From positions 47,297,501 to 47,361,500 of the forward strand of contig CM065803.1 of the NCBI GenBank assembly GCA_033398695.1: 64,000 bases of DNA, written 5' to 3'. Source of the stretch: Orobanche coerulescens. Its lineage: Eukaryota > Streptophyta > Magnoliopsida > Lamiales > Orobanchaceae. The notes beneath the pieces are model-generated. The model was given only the letters and a program-made list of their open reading frames with translations. It did no database searches and was not told the origin of the DNA. Both the position numbers and the translations under genes were made by a program. This document shows, in pieces, positions 35,798 through 46,700 of the stretch; the stretch's first letter is position 1, and each line of letters begins with the position of its first letter.

Positions 35798-36003
35798 ATT
35801 CGGGATATAGGTTGACTCTTTCTTTTTTACAGTGTGCCACACGTGTCACTACGATTGGAAGAGATGTTTTAATTAAAACACTCACCCACCAAGTGTTGTG
35901 GGCCGGGTGAGTGTTTTAATTAAAACATCCGCTCCAATCGAAACGACACGTGATGCACCTCACAAAAAAAAGAAAGTGTCACCCTATATCCCGAACTCTC
36001 TCT
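35774..36003. mobile_element. Palindromic MITE inserted in a TA microsatellite, copy A
   Basis: A near-complete foldback: the left arm AGAGAGAATTCGGGATATAG ... GATGTTTTAATTAAAACAC mirrors the right arm down to CCCTATATCCCGAACTCTCT. (TA)n flanks both sides, and it is absent from copy B. A sister copy is at 58817-59019. It resembles in habit the rice Micron elements, which sit in TA microsatellites. Confidence 0.88.
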
Positions 36004-37119
36004 ATATATATATATATATTGCTCTTTTTTCGTATAAATATATTTTTTTGGTATAACTCATCATCTATCTTTTTTCGTGTAAAAATATTTTTTTGTTTTG
36101 CTCTTTTCATTTAATTAGTTTAGTGTGTATATATATATATATATATCTCATTTAATCAGTTTTACTCTTTTTATTTTTCTACAGATTTTTGAAAGTAGAG
36201 ATGAAATGTTAGATTGGGTGAGGACGGCCGGAAGGAAAAATGGATTCGTCATAGTTATTGATAAATCCGCAAAGAAAATAAGTAATAAACTCCCGAAATG
36301 CACTCTCATTTGTGAAAAGGGAGGAAAATATCAACCACCAAGATATTTAAAAAGTGAAGAAACTTTAAAAAGATGTACTAGTACCAAAAATTTGGTTGTC
36401 CATTCTCTTTACGAGGTGTACCGATTCTGTAATATCCGCAATTTTCGATTTCCGGTAATTTCTTTTTTTTCGGCGGAAGTCTGTTTTGACGACTCGCTCA
36501 TGTTCGTTTCGTCATTCTGAGAATGATTAATTCTACACTTTTTGACATCCGAGTTCGTTTCGGTGTCGTTTCGTTGAGTTCTGTGCTTTTTAGCGACTTT
36601 TCCGCACTTGAGTTCGATTCTTGCGAATCTCGACCGAAACTGCTGTTTCGAGTTTCCCGCAAGTCCGTTTAACTTTGTTAGACGTGTTGTGAACTTCGGT
36701 TTGGTTATTCGATCACGTATGGTGATTTTCGGGCATTTGGGCCATTTTCGTAATTTCCCAAAGTTTGGGGTAATTACCTTCCGTTGTCGAATTTCGGGCC
36801 TTCGGGTGGTCGGAATTGTGTGTCCTACTAGCTCTTAGATTCGTCTTTGTGAGTACTTCGTAACCGTATCTTCGGTTCGTATTCAGGTTCGGGTTTCGGT
36901 GTCGTTTTGTTGAATTCAGGATTACTAAACGACTTTTCTAAGTATGAGTTCGTCTTTGTTAGATCACCATTAATTTTTGGTAACTCCAAAAATTATAAAT
37001 CTTTGCAATATTATAGAACATCGAATTAGCTTTCCAATGGTTCAAACGGTGAGTCAATCGGAGTCCGGACGAGAGAGTTATGGTCGTTTTCCTTTTGGCC
37101 GAGCACTCCCAGAGCCTTT

Positions 37120-37339
37120 CGCCGATAGGGGGCCGATAGACTCTACCGCGGCATTCTCGTATGGGTATCGGTTGGCCTATCGGCCGATAGGCCGGCCGAT
37201 ATGTAAATTTCTTCACCTTCGAACTTCCAAGAGCTTTCTAGATAAGGGGTCGATAGACCCTGTCGGCATTAAGATTCATTTATCAATGGCTATCGACTGT
37301 CTACTGATAAATAGGTTATATTTGCGTTACCCTATAAAT
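37120..37339 (+). promoter_or_regulatory. U3 palindromes (CCTATCGGCCGATAGG) and TATA box in the solo LTR
   Basis: A perfect 16-bp palindrome at 37176-37191, with further TATCGG/CCGATA half-sites at 37122-37201 and 37250-37310, precedes TATAAAT at 37333. It is at the same place as the ACGTACGT/ACGGCCGT arrays of the related LTRs. Confidence 0.6.
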
Positions 37340-38270
37340 GTGTTGTTTTGAGCGAATCGCTCATTTTCCTTCCCATTTTGCAGCGTCGCGAGAGAGAGAC
37401 ATAGAGAGGGAGAGAGTTCTTCATCCGGGGTCGATTTTCATCATTTCTTTTCGGTTGTGAGGCTCGGATAATCAATCTAACGCGTGTTCTACGGATCTTA
37501 ATGCTTGAATCACTCAAGGTAATATCTCTTGAAACCCTACCTTTTTGGATAATTGGGGATTTTGGGGTTTTGTCCGATTCTTTCCGCTTTTGTTGATGGA
37601 TTGATGATTATTTAGATGTATTATATCATTTCCTTGTTATTCCATGGTTGGATCGTATCGATTCGTTGTTTGAGTTGAGTTCTTGACCGACGCCTTGAAG
37701 GTGTCCTAGAAAGTCATAGAGGGGTTTTAGGTCCTACTACGAAAATCATTCATCGTATGATAGATGATATATGGATTATATGTTTTTAGGTCGAGTTTCT
37801 TGCGAAGAAACCAAGTTGAACCCTTCCGCTCGTCGTTTTCCTTTTCGAAAACATCGGGCGTTCAAGCTTTCCGGTTGAGCCGTGTTCGTCGGAATACTTG
37901 CGTGCCGATTTCGAGGCAAGTACCTTGTCCATACTTTTCTTGTTTCGCGGATATGATGATTGGTGATCGTCTTGGTTTGTTTGTTTGTTTGAAATGAGTT
38001 TTCAAAAGATTTGGTTAGCCTCGTTAAAGGCCTCTTTCAAAACCGTGTGTGATTTGTGATTGGTGTGGTCCGAGAATAACTATGTGAATTCTATGTATAT
38101 GCTTGGTGTTCATGTTGCACTTAGTATTGTGTGTGGACGTATATTATGTCATTTCGGTGCGTTGTGGATTGACGTGGTGTTTTGCTAAGTGTTTGATGCC
38201 TCTGGGCGAATTGTTTGAATATCCTTGATGTGATATGTTATTTGTGTGAATGTGTGGATATGGTTGAAGG

Positions 38271-38412
38271 TCTACGGTGGCACATGGCATGTGATCATGT
38301 GGCCAGATGCAACAAGTGATTGATCCAACCGTGGGAGCTCGAGATAATCTACGGTGGCACATGGCATGTGATCATGTGGCCAGATGCAACAAGCGATTGA
38401 TCCAACCGTGAG
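38271..38412 (+). repeat. Tandem duplication inside the solo LTR
   Basis: Two copies of TCTACGGTGGCACATGGCAT ... TTGATCCAACCGTG, starting at 38271 and 38348, at the same relative LTR position as the repeats at 22631 and 7934 but with different sequence. Confidence 0.92.
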
Positions 38413-39642
38413 ATGTGTGTGATTTGTTTCGCTAGCCACTCGGGAGGGTCCTTCGAGGCCTCGAGTGGGATGTCGGTGGTATCGTCCCGGTCTAGGCGAT
38501 GCGCGTGCGAGATTATGTTCCGTTGATTTTTTCGTCCGCTGAGGACACGTGATGTTGGGCTTTGACCGTAAATTATTGGTGGTTTCCTATTTGCGAAAAC
38601 AAAACATTTGGGTCATGACCTATTGATTTTTGGAAAGTGAAGGATTTTATAATTCTAAATTGTTTTCTATTAAAACTCGACGGCATTTTAAACTGCTTTT
38701 GTAAATTGTTTCCCTTATTTGCGATCTTTCGCTTTGGAAATGTTTACCCAAACTCTTGCCTCGGGAAGTACTTTTCCTTACGTTTGGATCTTTGAGGATT
38801 CCCGATTATTATTGTTCTTGGAACTTGTATTGTATGGCCCGTATTTTTGCACTTGTACTTGCACTAGCAAAACAAAGGAGTTTGCTAACCCCGAGTATTC
38901 GGGGTGGATGTCTATTTTGCATTCAGTTTTGGAGCATAGCACGTGGTCGGCACGAAGGATGATGAAAGATGAACGATACTAATCACACGAGGTTCCGTTG
39001 ATGTCGTATTGGTCCAGTTGTATTTTCTTTTCCGCTGCGGTATCTTTTCCCCGTTGTACGGGAGTTTATTTTATTTTGACCCCTGCGTGGGTATGTGTTT
39101 GGGGATGAGTTGTATGTTATTATTGAAAGACCAAGTCGGTCTACTGAGTCATTTTAGCCTTAAAGGCGATGTTTAGATGTTTGATTTTAGTTATCAGCCT
39201 GGTAGATCCTCGAGGAGAGGGTCTACGGCGTGTAATATCCCTGAGTGGATCGGGGGTGTTACAGATTCCTCCAGATGGTGTTTCGTGGGGAGTTAGTGTT
39301 GTGTGCGGAGAGCATAATCATGCCCAACACAATATTTAGAGGGTCATGAGTACACATCAAGACTAATACGAGATGAAAAGTGCATTGTGAGTAAAATGGC
39401 CGAGATTACTACTCCTCGGTTTATTCTAAGCGCCTTGAAGGAACGTGACTCATCTAATACTACAGGCATTAAAAGTATTTACAATGTAGTGTTTTCAAAT
39501 GTAAGCTTCTGCTTCTGATTCTTTGTAATTTAACCATAATCTAAAAGTAGAGGATGTATACGTGCTTGAGATTTCTCGAATTTTGATTTTGGTTCAATTT
39601 TTAAATTATATCTATTTCTCAACTTGACAGTTTTAAAGTTTG

Positions 39643-39699
39643 ATTCATGTTAGCCGACCCCAAATCATTTTGGGACTAAGGCTTAAATGTTGTTGTTGT
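39643..39699 (+). mobile_element. 3' tail of an RTE LINE / Au-type SINE
   Basis: GTTAGCCGACCCCAAATC followed by TTTTGGGACTAAGGC and TTGTTGTTG. This 3' end, with its small hairpin and TTG repeats, is shared by plant RTE LINEs and Au SINEs. The 5' body is not recognisable. Confidence 0.7.
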
Positions 39700-39827
39700 G
39701 TCTGTTTCTCAACGACTTTTCGCTTCCACTACGCTAAATCACTTTTCAAAGTTAGCGTAAATTGCAAAACACTCCCTCAGTGATTTATTTTCTCAGAAAA
39801 TGATAATAATATTAATAATCATCGTAC

Positions 39828-40073
39828 CTCATCCGTGCCGGCATTGCGACTTGCAATATTAGTAACATCCTTAAGAACAGCCCTTTTCTTAGGACAAGCG
39901 CCTAAACCCGATCCGGCCTTCTTACCACCAGACGTGGCTCGTTTTGCGTTTACTCGCAAAACCATATCACCGTCCTTTTTCGCTGCCAAAGGATATAATG
40001 GCGGCAAGCCACCACACCGTCCTAAGGCTTTTGCCCGGCGTCGTGTGATTCGCGCATTTGGCTCGGATCCATT
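39828..40073 (-). pseudogene. Cyclin-A2-like N-terminal exon fragment
   Basis: On the minus strand the frame reads ARITRRRAKALG, GGLPPLYPLA, VLRVNAKRA and PKKRAVLKDVTN, in the order and spacing of plant A2-type cyclin N-termini. It is free of stops and ends in DE followed by a GTACGA splice donor (39826-39827). No cyclin box is present nearby, so it is a captured piece of genomic exon, not a gene. It sits in filler between two duplicate copies. Cyclin A2 controls S/G2 progression; no function is expected here. Confidence 0.75.
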
Positions 40074-40446
40074 TAATGGAAAATATAAGAACATTGTTTA
40101 TCATCGAGGTATCCATTTAAGAAATAAAATATGATGAAAATATAACACAATTTTCAAAAGCTTAGCGATTTGTGGATCTGATTCAGTTATAAATTGACTG
40201 ATTCTTTTTAGAATCGATTCGATACCACTTGTTGGCCACAGAGTATACAGTAAACAGCTTAGATGGTAAAGATACAATAAGTTGTACAATTTTCGAAGTT
40301 AATTGCGTAGCAGAAGTCTGTTTAGTGAGTTGTTGTAAATACTGTAACTAGGTGTTCTCTTGTTTGCTTGATACGTACAGGATTTTATAATATATATTAA
40401 TAAATCACAGTAGAATAAAAACAGTAAAGCTTCAGTGAGACTATTA

Positions 40447-41170
40447 CCGACAATTACTCGATGCCACCATCCAGTAAGTATACATTCCATTGTATATATA
40501 CATCACAGCCATCATTTAAATGTAACATATAGTATATGGGTATCAATTTGTATTTAATAATTTCGTTTTGAATATGATTGGATTCATTCAGTGAGACTAG
40601 CGAAGCTAAAAGCTGACAAAACGTTCACGGCCCCATGCGACACTTCCGTATTGTATCCAACATCCGGAGGAAATATTCATGAATTCACAGCAATAACACC
40701 ATGTGCCGTACTCGATGTGATTGGACCTCCCTATTCTAAAGACGACGGTCGTGATTGTTCATACTATAAAGAAACTAAAGAAATCCCGTGCGATACTTTA
40801 CTCGGTAAGATGCTATTTTTGAAATTTTAACACATATGGTTTATACCAACTCAAAAGTAAGGCCGCTTTAATTCTCCGAATGGGTGTTTAAAATGCAATA
40901 CATGCTCCATTGCAGAAATCATGCAATAAATAGAAATCATGCATGTTTGATATCTTACGTACTATCATCCATTGCAGACTTTTGTTCCGACTACCTTTCT
41001 TATTTTACTTTTTTTTTTCAGACGAGGATGCCAATGACGAACTTACGAAGAAGGTTAAGGATGTTGGTGGTGGTTGCGATAGATGGCTTGAGGAATCTGA
41101 AATCCCAAATGAGTCAGAGATGGATGGAATTGAGTATATGGGTCCAAAAATTATCAATTTCGCTTCTTAG
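40447..41170 (+). pseudogene. Truncated copy of the plant cysteine oxidase (exons 4-5)
   Basis: Only the last few codons of exon 3, exon 4 (40592-40804) and exon 5 (41022-41170) are present; promoter and exons 1-2 are missing. Splice sites and frame remain intact. Exon 5 has a 6-bp insertion (two extra residues in NESEMDG) and a few substitutions (for example CCRW to CDRW). It keeps the third iron-ligand His but not the HNH pair, so no enzyme is possible. Confidence 0.92.
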
Positions 41171-41496
41171 CTCTTTTATTTTTCACTTATGTTAGTTACG
41201 TTAACAGAGTCTCGTCAGTGGCCACCATTGTACTCTTACTTTCAAATACATAGTTAAATCTCATTTTTAAATATAACTTTCACTATTAATTTTTTTAATA
41301 CATATTAGGAACAATTATAATAAATAATATTTTAAAAACACGAGACAAATCCATCATTTCACATAATAATATTTATTTTTATACTTAATAAGAAAATACG
41401 ATCAGACATTATTACATGGACAAATTATTACAAGTCATAAGAAACATAGATAGATGTACCGGACAAAATGTGCACTGCAACTCTTGTTGCCAATAT

Positions 41497-41957
41497 CAAG
41501 GTTCTAAAAAACGTTAGGCGCTAGGCGTTCGGATTGCTAACGCCTAGCGTCCAGAGGATTAATTGGGGATTAGGCGGATTTATTAATTATTATTATAATA
41601 ATTATTTTTATATATAAAAAATTATATATATGTAAAGAATAAAAAACATCTAATATTTAAATATTTAAATAAACATATAATCGATCATATATTAAATTGT
41701 TAAACATTGAAATAAGCATAACATAGTCCATAGTATCTCAATTCAGGAATTTATAGTACCGCTAATATAAAAAAATAAAAATAAAATATTTACCCGCATA
41801 GGCGTCCGCCCAGCTTGCCATCCTAGGCGTCCGCCCAGCCCGCCTAGGCGGCCGATTAATCACCCGAACGCCCAGGACAAACACCCAGGGCATAATCGAA
41901 GCGCTCGGGGGCCGCCTAGCGCCTAGGCGGCCGCCCAGGCCGATTTTTAGAACATTG
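41497..41957. mobile_element. hAT-type MITE (461 bp) in copy B only
   Basis: The ends CAAGGTTCTAAAAA and, inverted, CAATGTTCTAAAAA are flanked by a perfect 8-bp duplication GCCAATAT (41489-41496 and 41958-41965). Copy A has the empty site. The subterminal regions are rich in CGCCTAGGCG-type palindromes (GCCTAGGCGGCCG), typical of hAT MITEs. Confidence 0.95.
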
Positions 41958-42049
41958 GCCAATATAGGGCTATGCTAATCCCCCCTCTTGACAAAAAAGA
42001 CCAAAATATTTTTTTTGTCTCTCCCATTTTTTTAAAACACACACACAAT

Positions 42050-42085
<36 letters not shown>

Positions 42086-43077
42086 ATAATTTAATTTTTT
42101 TCAATTTTTTACTGATATTTTTTCGATAATTTTTTTACTATTTTATAAAAAAAATTCTATACAATATATTTATATTTAAAAAAAATATTTAGAAAATATG
42201 TTCGAACGGATCAGCCGTCCCTGAAACACCGCATTCTAAAACTCTAGATTCAACCGATCTAAGAATTTCAAGAAAATTTAGAGAAAACTTTAATTCATTG
42301 AACGTCTGAAATAAAGGTCTTACACGCATATATATACCCTAGGGAAGCTAAAGTTAAAATCACGGCAATTAATAACAACCACACAAACTTTTAGAAAATT
42401 ACAATTAAGTCCCTAAAAACAGAAAAAAGCAAAATCGAAGGCCTTAACGTCGTTTTTTGGCCAACATAGCAGTGACTCTTATTCAGTGGGTTGATTTCGA
42501 TAAGAAAAGGCCGAGTTTATCCCAAAATTCACCAACAAACATTTTCCATATATTTCAAAAACAACTCTTTTCCAAATAACATTGTGCAGTATCCTCAACT
42601 ACATCAATAGTCATCTATACAAATAATATATATATTATTCAGATTATATATTATTATCTCGATATATACTATTATTATTATTAGCTACCAATTGAGATGT
42701 CATTTCAATGTCTTTCAACAAAATAGTTCTCTAATCTATATCTACCTATTGAATTGTCATTTTAAAGTCTTTCACCAAAATAGTTCCCTAATCTATACTA
42801 CCTATTGAATTGTCATGTCAATCATTTTTATTATTTAGTAGTCTTGTTTGGCAATAAATAGGGAGTGAAGAAGAAATATAACTCACCATCTCTATATTTT
42901 CTTCTTAAATTTCTCATGTAATATCACTTATTTGTTCATATTTCTGAAACACTATTCTGTTTATAATAAATGGAAGAATATAATTCAGCAAATAATGGGA
43001 ACATGTCGTGTGAATTTACCACTGATCAGGTACGACTTCGTGTAAATATCTTTTTTTTTCGTGTTTCGTCATTTTTT

Positions 43078-43079
<2 letters not shown>

Positions 43080-43114
<35 letters not shown>
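43080..43114. repeat. (TA)n microsatellite in MULE intron 1, copy B
   Basis: A pure TA run at the position where copy A carries the palindromic MITE. It is the empty-site state. Confidence 0.9.
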
Positions 43115-43116
<2 letters not shown>

Positions 43117-44799
43117 CTCTTTTTTCGTATAAATATATTTTTTTGGTATAACTCATCTCTCTTTTTTCGTGTAAAAATATTTTTTTGTTTTGCTCTTTTC
43201 ATTTAATTAGTTTAGTGTGTGTATATATATATATATTGCTCATTTAATCAGTTTTACTCTTTTTATTTTTCTACATATTTTTGAAAGTAGAGATGAGATG
43301 TTAGATTGGGTGAGGACGATCGGAAGGAAAAATGGATTCGTCATAGTTATTGATAAATCCGCAAAGAAAATAGGTAACAAACTCCCGAAATGCACTCTCA
43401 TTTGTGAAAAGGGAGGAAAATATCAACCACCAAGATATTTAAAAAGTGGAGAAACTTTAAAAAGATGTACTAGTACAAAAAAAATGATTGTCCATTCTCT
43501 CTACGAGGTGTACCGATTCCTCCAGATGGTATTTTGTGGGGAGTTACTGTTGTGTGCGGAGAGCATAATCATGCCCCAGCACAATATTTAGAGGGTCATG
43601 AGTACACATCAAGACTAACACGAGATGAAAAGTGCATTGTGAGTAAAATGGCCGAGATTACTACTCCTCGGTTTATTCTAAGCGCCTTGAAGGAACGTGA
43701 CCCATCTAATACTACAGGCATTAAAAGTATTTACAATGCAGTACAAAGCGAAAGGAAGGCCAAAAAGGGTTTATTAAGCAACGTCCAATATGCTTTATCT
43801 CAGTTAATTCATAAAGGTATTTCCATTTGAAATATTAATATAATTTGTCCATCTATTAACTAACTATTTTTGGGTACATGCATGTTATTTTCATATGTAC
43901 CGTGTGCATCCGGAGACACAAGCAATTACAGATATTATTTGGATTCATAGAGATAGTATTGAGTTATATGCTCAATTTCCTACGGTACTCGTTATTGACG
44001 TCACTTACAAGACGAACGAATATCGGGTTCCTTTCTTGGAGGTCGTGGGTATCACATCCACGAAGCTAACTTATTCACTTATGTTTGGCTATATGTGTGA
44101 TGAACTAACAGAACGATACACTTGGCATTTAAATTGTCTAAAAAAAATTATGCTTGAAAAAGGGGCATTAATGCCATCTGTGCTTGTTACTGATAGAGAT
44201 TTGGCACTAATATCTTCAATAGGATACGTTTTTCCCAACGCACATCACATTATCTGCATAAGGCACATAAATAAAAATGTCATGAAAAAATGCAGTCCCT
44301 TCTTAGGTGCCGAATGGACTAACTTTAATCAATCTTTGCACAAAGTTTATATGTCATCTGATCTGGGTTCTTTTGAATATGAATGGAAGTAGTTGATAGA
44401 TAAATATAAATCGTACCCGAAAGTGATAGAATATCTATGGTCAACATGGTTATTGCCTTATACTGATCGATTTATCTACGCTTGGACGAATAATTATATG
44501 CACATCAGATGTCGTTCAAGTCAAAGGTATTATGTTATGTACTTAAAATACTAGTATTTATCCATCTTGATTTCATATTCTAACACAATATTATAAATTT
44601 TCAGGGTAGAGTCAGACCATTCAAGATTGAAAAAATATTTGGGTGATACGATGTCTTTGATCGACACATCTGTTGAAAAAATCGACAAGATGTTGATTCT
44701 GGAATTTGGAGATATCAAAGCATCATTTGAAAGGTCGCGTATTATGAGATGTCATGATTTTAATGATGAAATCTACGAAAATTTACTAGGCTGCATATC

Positions 44800-45944
44800 T
44801 GTTGTTGCCCAAAATATCTATCCGAAGATTAATACTGCTGGAAGACGGACAACAAACAACAATTGCGGGAGCACTTCCGAGAGAAGATAATTAATACAAG
44901 ATTTGCCGGGTTTGTTAGGCCCGGGCTTGAATGCTCTCGCGAGATGTTATTAATACAAATATTCGTGGATACAAGTATTAATGGGAGAAATCTAAATACA
45001 ATGAGTGTAAAAAGACTCTGTTAATCCGGCTCTTGAGCGAAGCTCGGTGTTCTTCGTCCCGCCGGTAATCTGCTCGAGGAGAAAAGGCCGGGAGAAGTAA
45101 GACCGAAAGAAAGCTGTTGCCAAGAGTTGGAGATTTGCCAAGTGTAAGTATTTTGCTCTTGTATGGTGTGAAATGCGGGAATGCAGGGAGTTCAGAGAAG
45201 TCCCGGTCCCTTTTACAAGTGCCTGCTGCCTTGTATATATAGAGGCTGAGGGGCCCTGTCCCCTAGTGGGCGATCGCCTTTCGGCATTTAATGTAACGGG
45301 GCGATCGTCCTAAAGGGCACGTGGGCTGCCTGCCAAAAGTCCATAGATCCAGCCGGCAGCTAGCTGAGTGGCCCAATGAGGAGCCGGCACGCGTCCGGAA
45401 GTACTGTCACAGGAGGTCCCACCTTGCGGCTTTCGGCGGACTTTGTCAGGGTAGGTGACAGGCTGTAGTCACATGTCCTGTCCGTCAGCTCCTTCCGCAG
45501 GTCTGGGCCCTGCTGGTAGGTGAGGTAGGTGACAGGTTTGTCAGCGCCTTTTGTGGATCTGCACGTGGGTGCTGTCCTGCTTGCTCGGCTTTGGCCGACT
45601 GGATGGCCATCGGCCAGTCACTGAAGGTTGGCAACGGTCGGTCACCAAGGGTCGATCGGCAGATGCCCAGAGAGGTCGGTCACCAAGGGTCGATCGGCAG
45701 ATGCCGAGAGAGGATCGTCCGCTAGTCGATCGCCAGAGTGGTCGCCGAGTACCGAGTGATGATCGTATCGAGGTCGATCGCTCGCACCGGACTTGTCCTG
45801 GGACCTTGATTGGCGATTTAGCCGGGTCCGGGGTTGAGGCTCGGTCGCTGTCGCTCGCCGGTCTGCCTTGGCCGCTCGGCGATAAGTCGGTCGCTCGGCC
45901 TCGGAGGCGATCGCGGTCGGAAGGTGTTAAATCTTGACACAACA
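44800..45944 (-). repeat. LTR of the short Tat element (left)
   Basis: TGTTGTTGCCC ... GACACAACA, 1145 bp, with a minus-strand TATA (CTATATATA near 45232) and GGCGATCGCC-type palindromes at 45269 and beyond. It is shorter than its partner through many one- to few-base losses, mostly near CAG/CTG. Confidence 0.93.
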
Positions 45945-46270
45945 ATTGCCCCACTTGCTCCTATGTTGAAGACATGGGGCGAGGTGGTTCTTCTTGGTGA
46001 TCGCGTCCGGATGAGGACGGGCGATCTGAGCCGACTTAGGACTCGGACTTGGGCTATCATAGTCGATTGGCTTAGCTATCTTTCGGTTTTGTACTGCAAA
46101 AACAACATTGGCCGATCCCCATGGAAACTTGGTGGTTTCGCTTTGTTTGAGGAATCGTGCACGGTCGCGGAGATCGATGGACCGACCCCATGACCGTGTC
46201 TTGGTGCGCGAAGACAATGAGTGTCTCGTGACTCACTTTATTATGAGGGTCCTCCGTTAGCCGCGCCTCG

Positions 46271-46700
46271 CCTCGTATTTAAACGAAGGCGTGCGGTCTC
46301 GGTCTAGAGGAGTCCTTGCGCAGGCGTCGGATGAATCAACTCCACGCCCGCGGCTTGTTAGCTCTGCTTCCACCTCGGCCGGCCATGGAGATGGCCGACC
46401 TCGACGGCAGTACGTTGAGGCGGGGTTGTGGCACGTCGCATTGTCCGGTTCACCATGTCGATGATGAACCTTTGAGGGCGAGCGATCGTGTCCACCGATT
46501 AATGTTGGAGAGCCCTCGGACTACGCCGGCCTCGTATTTAAACGAAGGGCGGGCGATCTTGGCCGAAAGGGACCTTGCATGGCCAAGCGCCGGCCCATCG
46601 ACCGCCAGACCAGTGGCTTCATGATGTGCGGTGGAGGCGATCTTATGCCTTAGTCCGTCATGTTATATGCCGGATGTAGATGGCGATCGTGTCCTCCGAT
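46271..46700 (-). repeat. Tandem repeat pair conserved with the larger Tat element
   Basis: CCTCGTATTTAAACGAAGG-type starts at 46271 and 46530, matching 15121 and 15388. The following 46700-46830 is saturated with GATCGGCGATCG-like words. Confidence 0.75.

Larger units (their letters stand above)
36428..39263 (+). mobile_element. Solo LTR of a Tekay-like gypsy element (2836 bp)
   Basis: TGTAATATCCGC ... GGGGTGTTACA with a perfect 5-bp duplication GATTC (36423-36427 and 39264-39268) and no internal sequence, so it arose by LTR-LTR recombination. It is related to the LTRs at 20949 and 25948 at both ends (for example the CTCTTGCCTCGGGAAGTACTT block near 38751) but has a different U3. TATAAAT is at 37333-37339. 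Confidence 0.94.
33339..39490 (+). repeat. Tandem duplication, copy A
   Basis: From the end of PCO exon 3 through exons 4-5, the intergenic DNA and the first two exons of a MULE gene, this is closely similar to 40447-43742 (offset 7108 at the start). The shared block is about 3 kb once later insertions in A are removed (200-bp Stowaway at 34164, about 230-bp palindromic MITE at 35774, 2836-bp solo LTR at 36428). Confidence 0.93.
35610..39490 (+). pseudogene. 5' part of a MULE transposase gene, copy A, split by a solo LTR
   Basis: Exon 1 is 35610-35669 (20 codons, GTACGA donor). Intron 1 ends CTACAG at 36184. Exon 2 begins IFESRDEMLDWVR and is cut at 36427 by the solo LTR, resuming at 39269. 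The FAR1-like N-terminal region is present, with the GEHNH motif after the LTR. A frame break before CPFSLRGVP is shared with copy B, so it predates the duplication. Similarity to copy B ends at 39490, before the catalytic core, so this copy never had a full transposase after duplication. Confidence 0.85.
39491..40446. other. Filler DNA at the tandem-duplication junction
   Basis: It lies between the end of copy A (inside MULE exon 2) and the start of copy B (inside PCO exon 3) and has no counterpart in either. It contains an RTE/Au-SINE-type tail and a cyclin-A2 exon fragment. The rest is unrecognised AT-rich DNA. Confidence 0.8.
40447..43742 (+). repeat. Tandem duplication, copy B
   Basis: Begins at CCGACAATTACTCG inside PCO exon 3 and runs into MULE exon 2. 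It lacks the Stowaway MITE, palindromic MITE and solo LTR seen in copy A, and has its own 461-bp MITE at 41497. Confidence 0.93.

Noticed and set aside
39835..40134. 99-codon plus-strand frame in the filler
   Set aside because: The opposite strand gives recognisable cyclin-A2 N-terminal motifs and ends at a splice donor; the plus-strand frame is its shadow.
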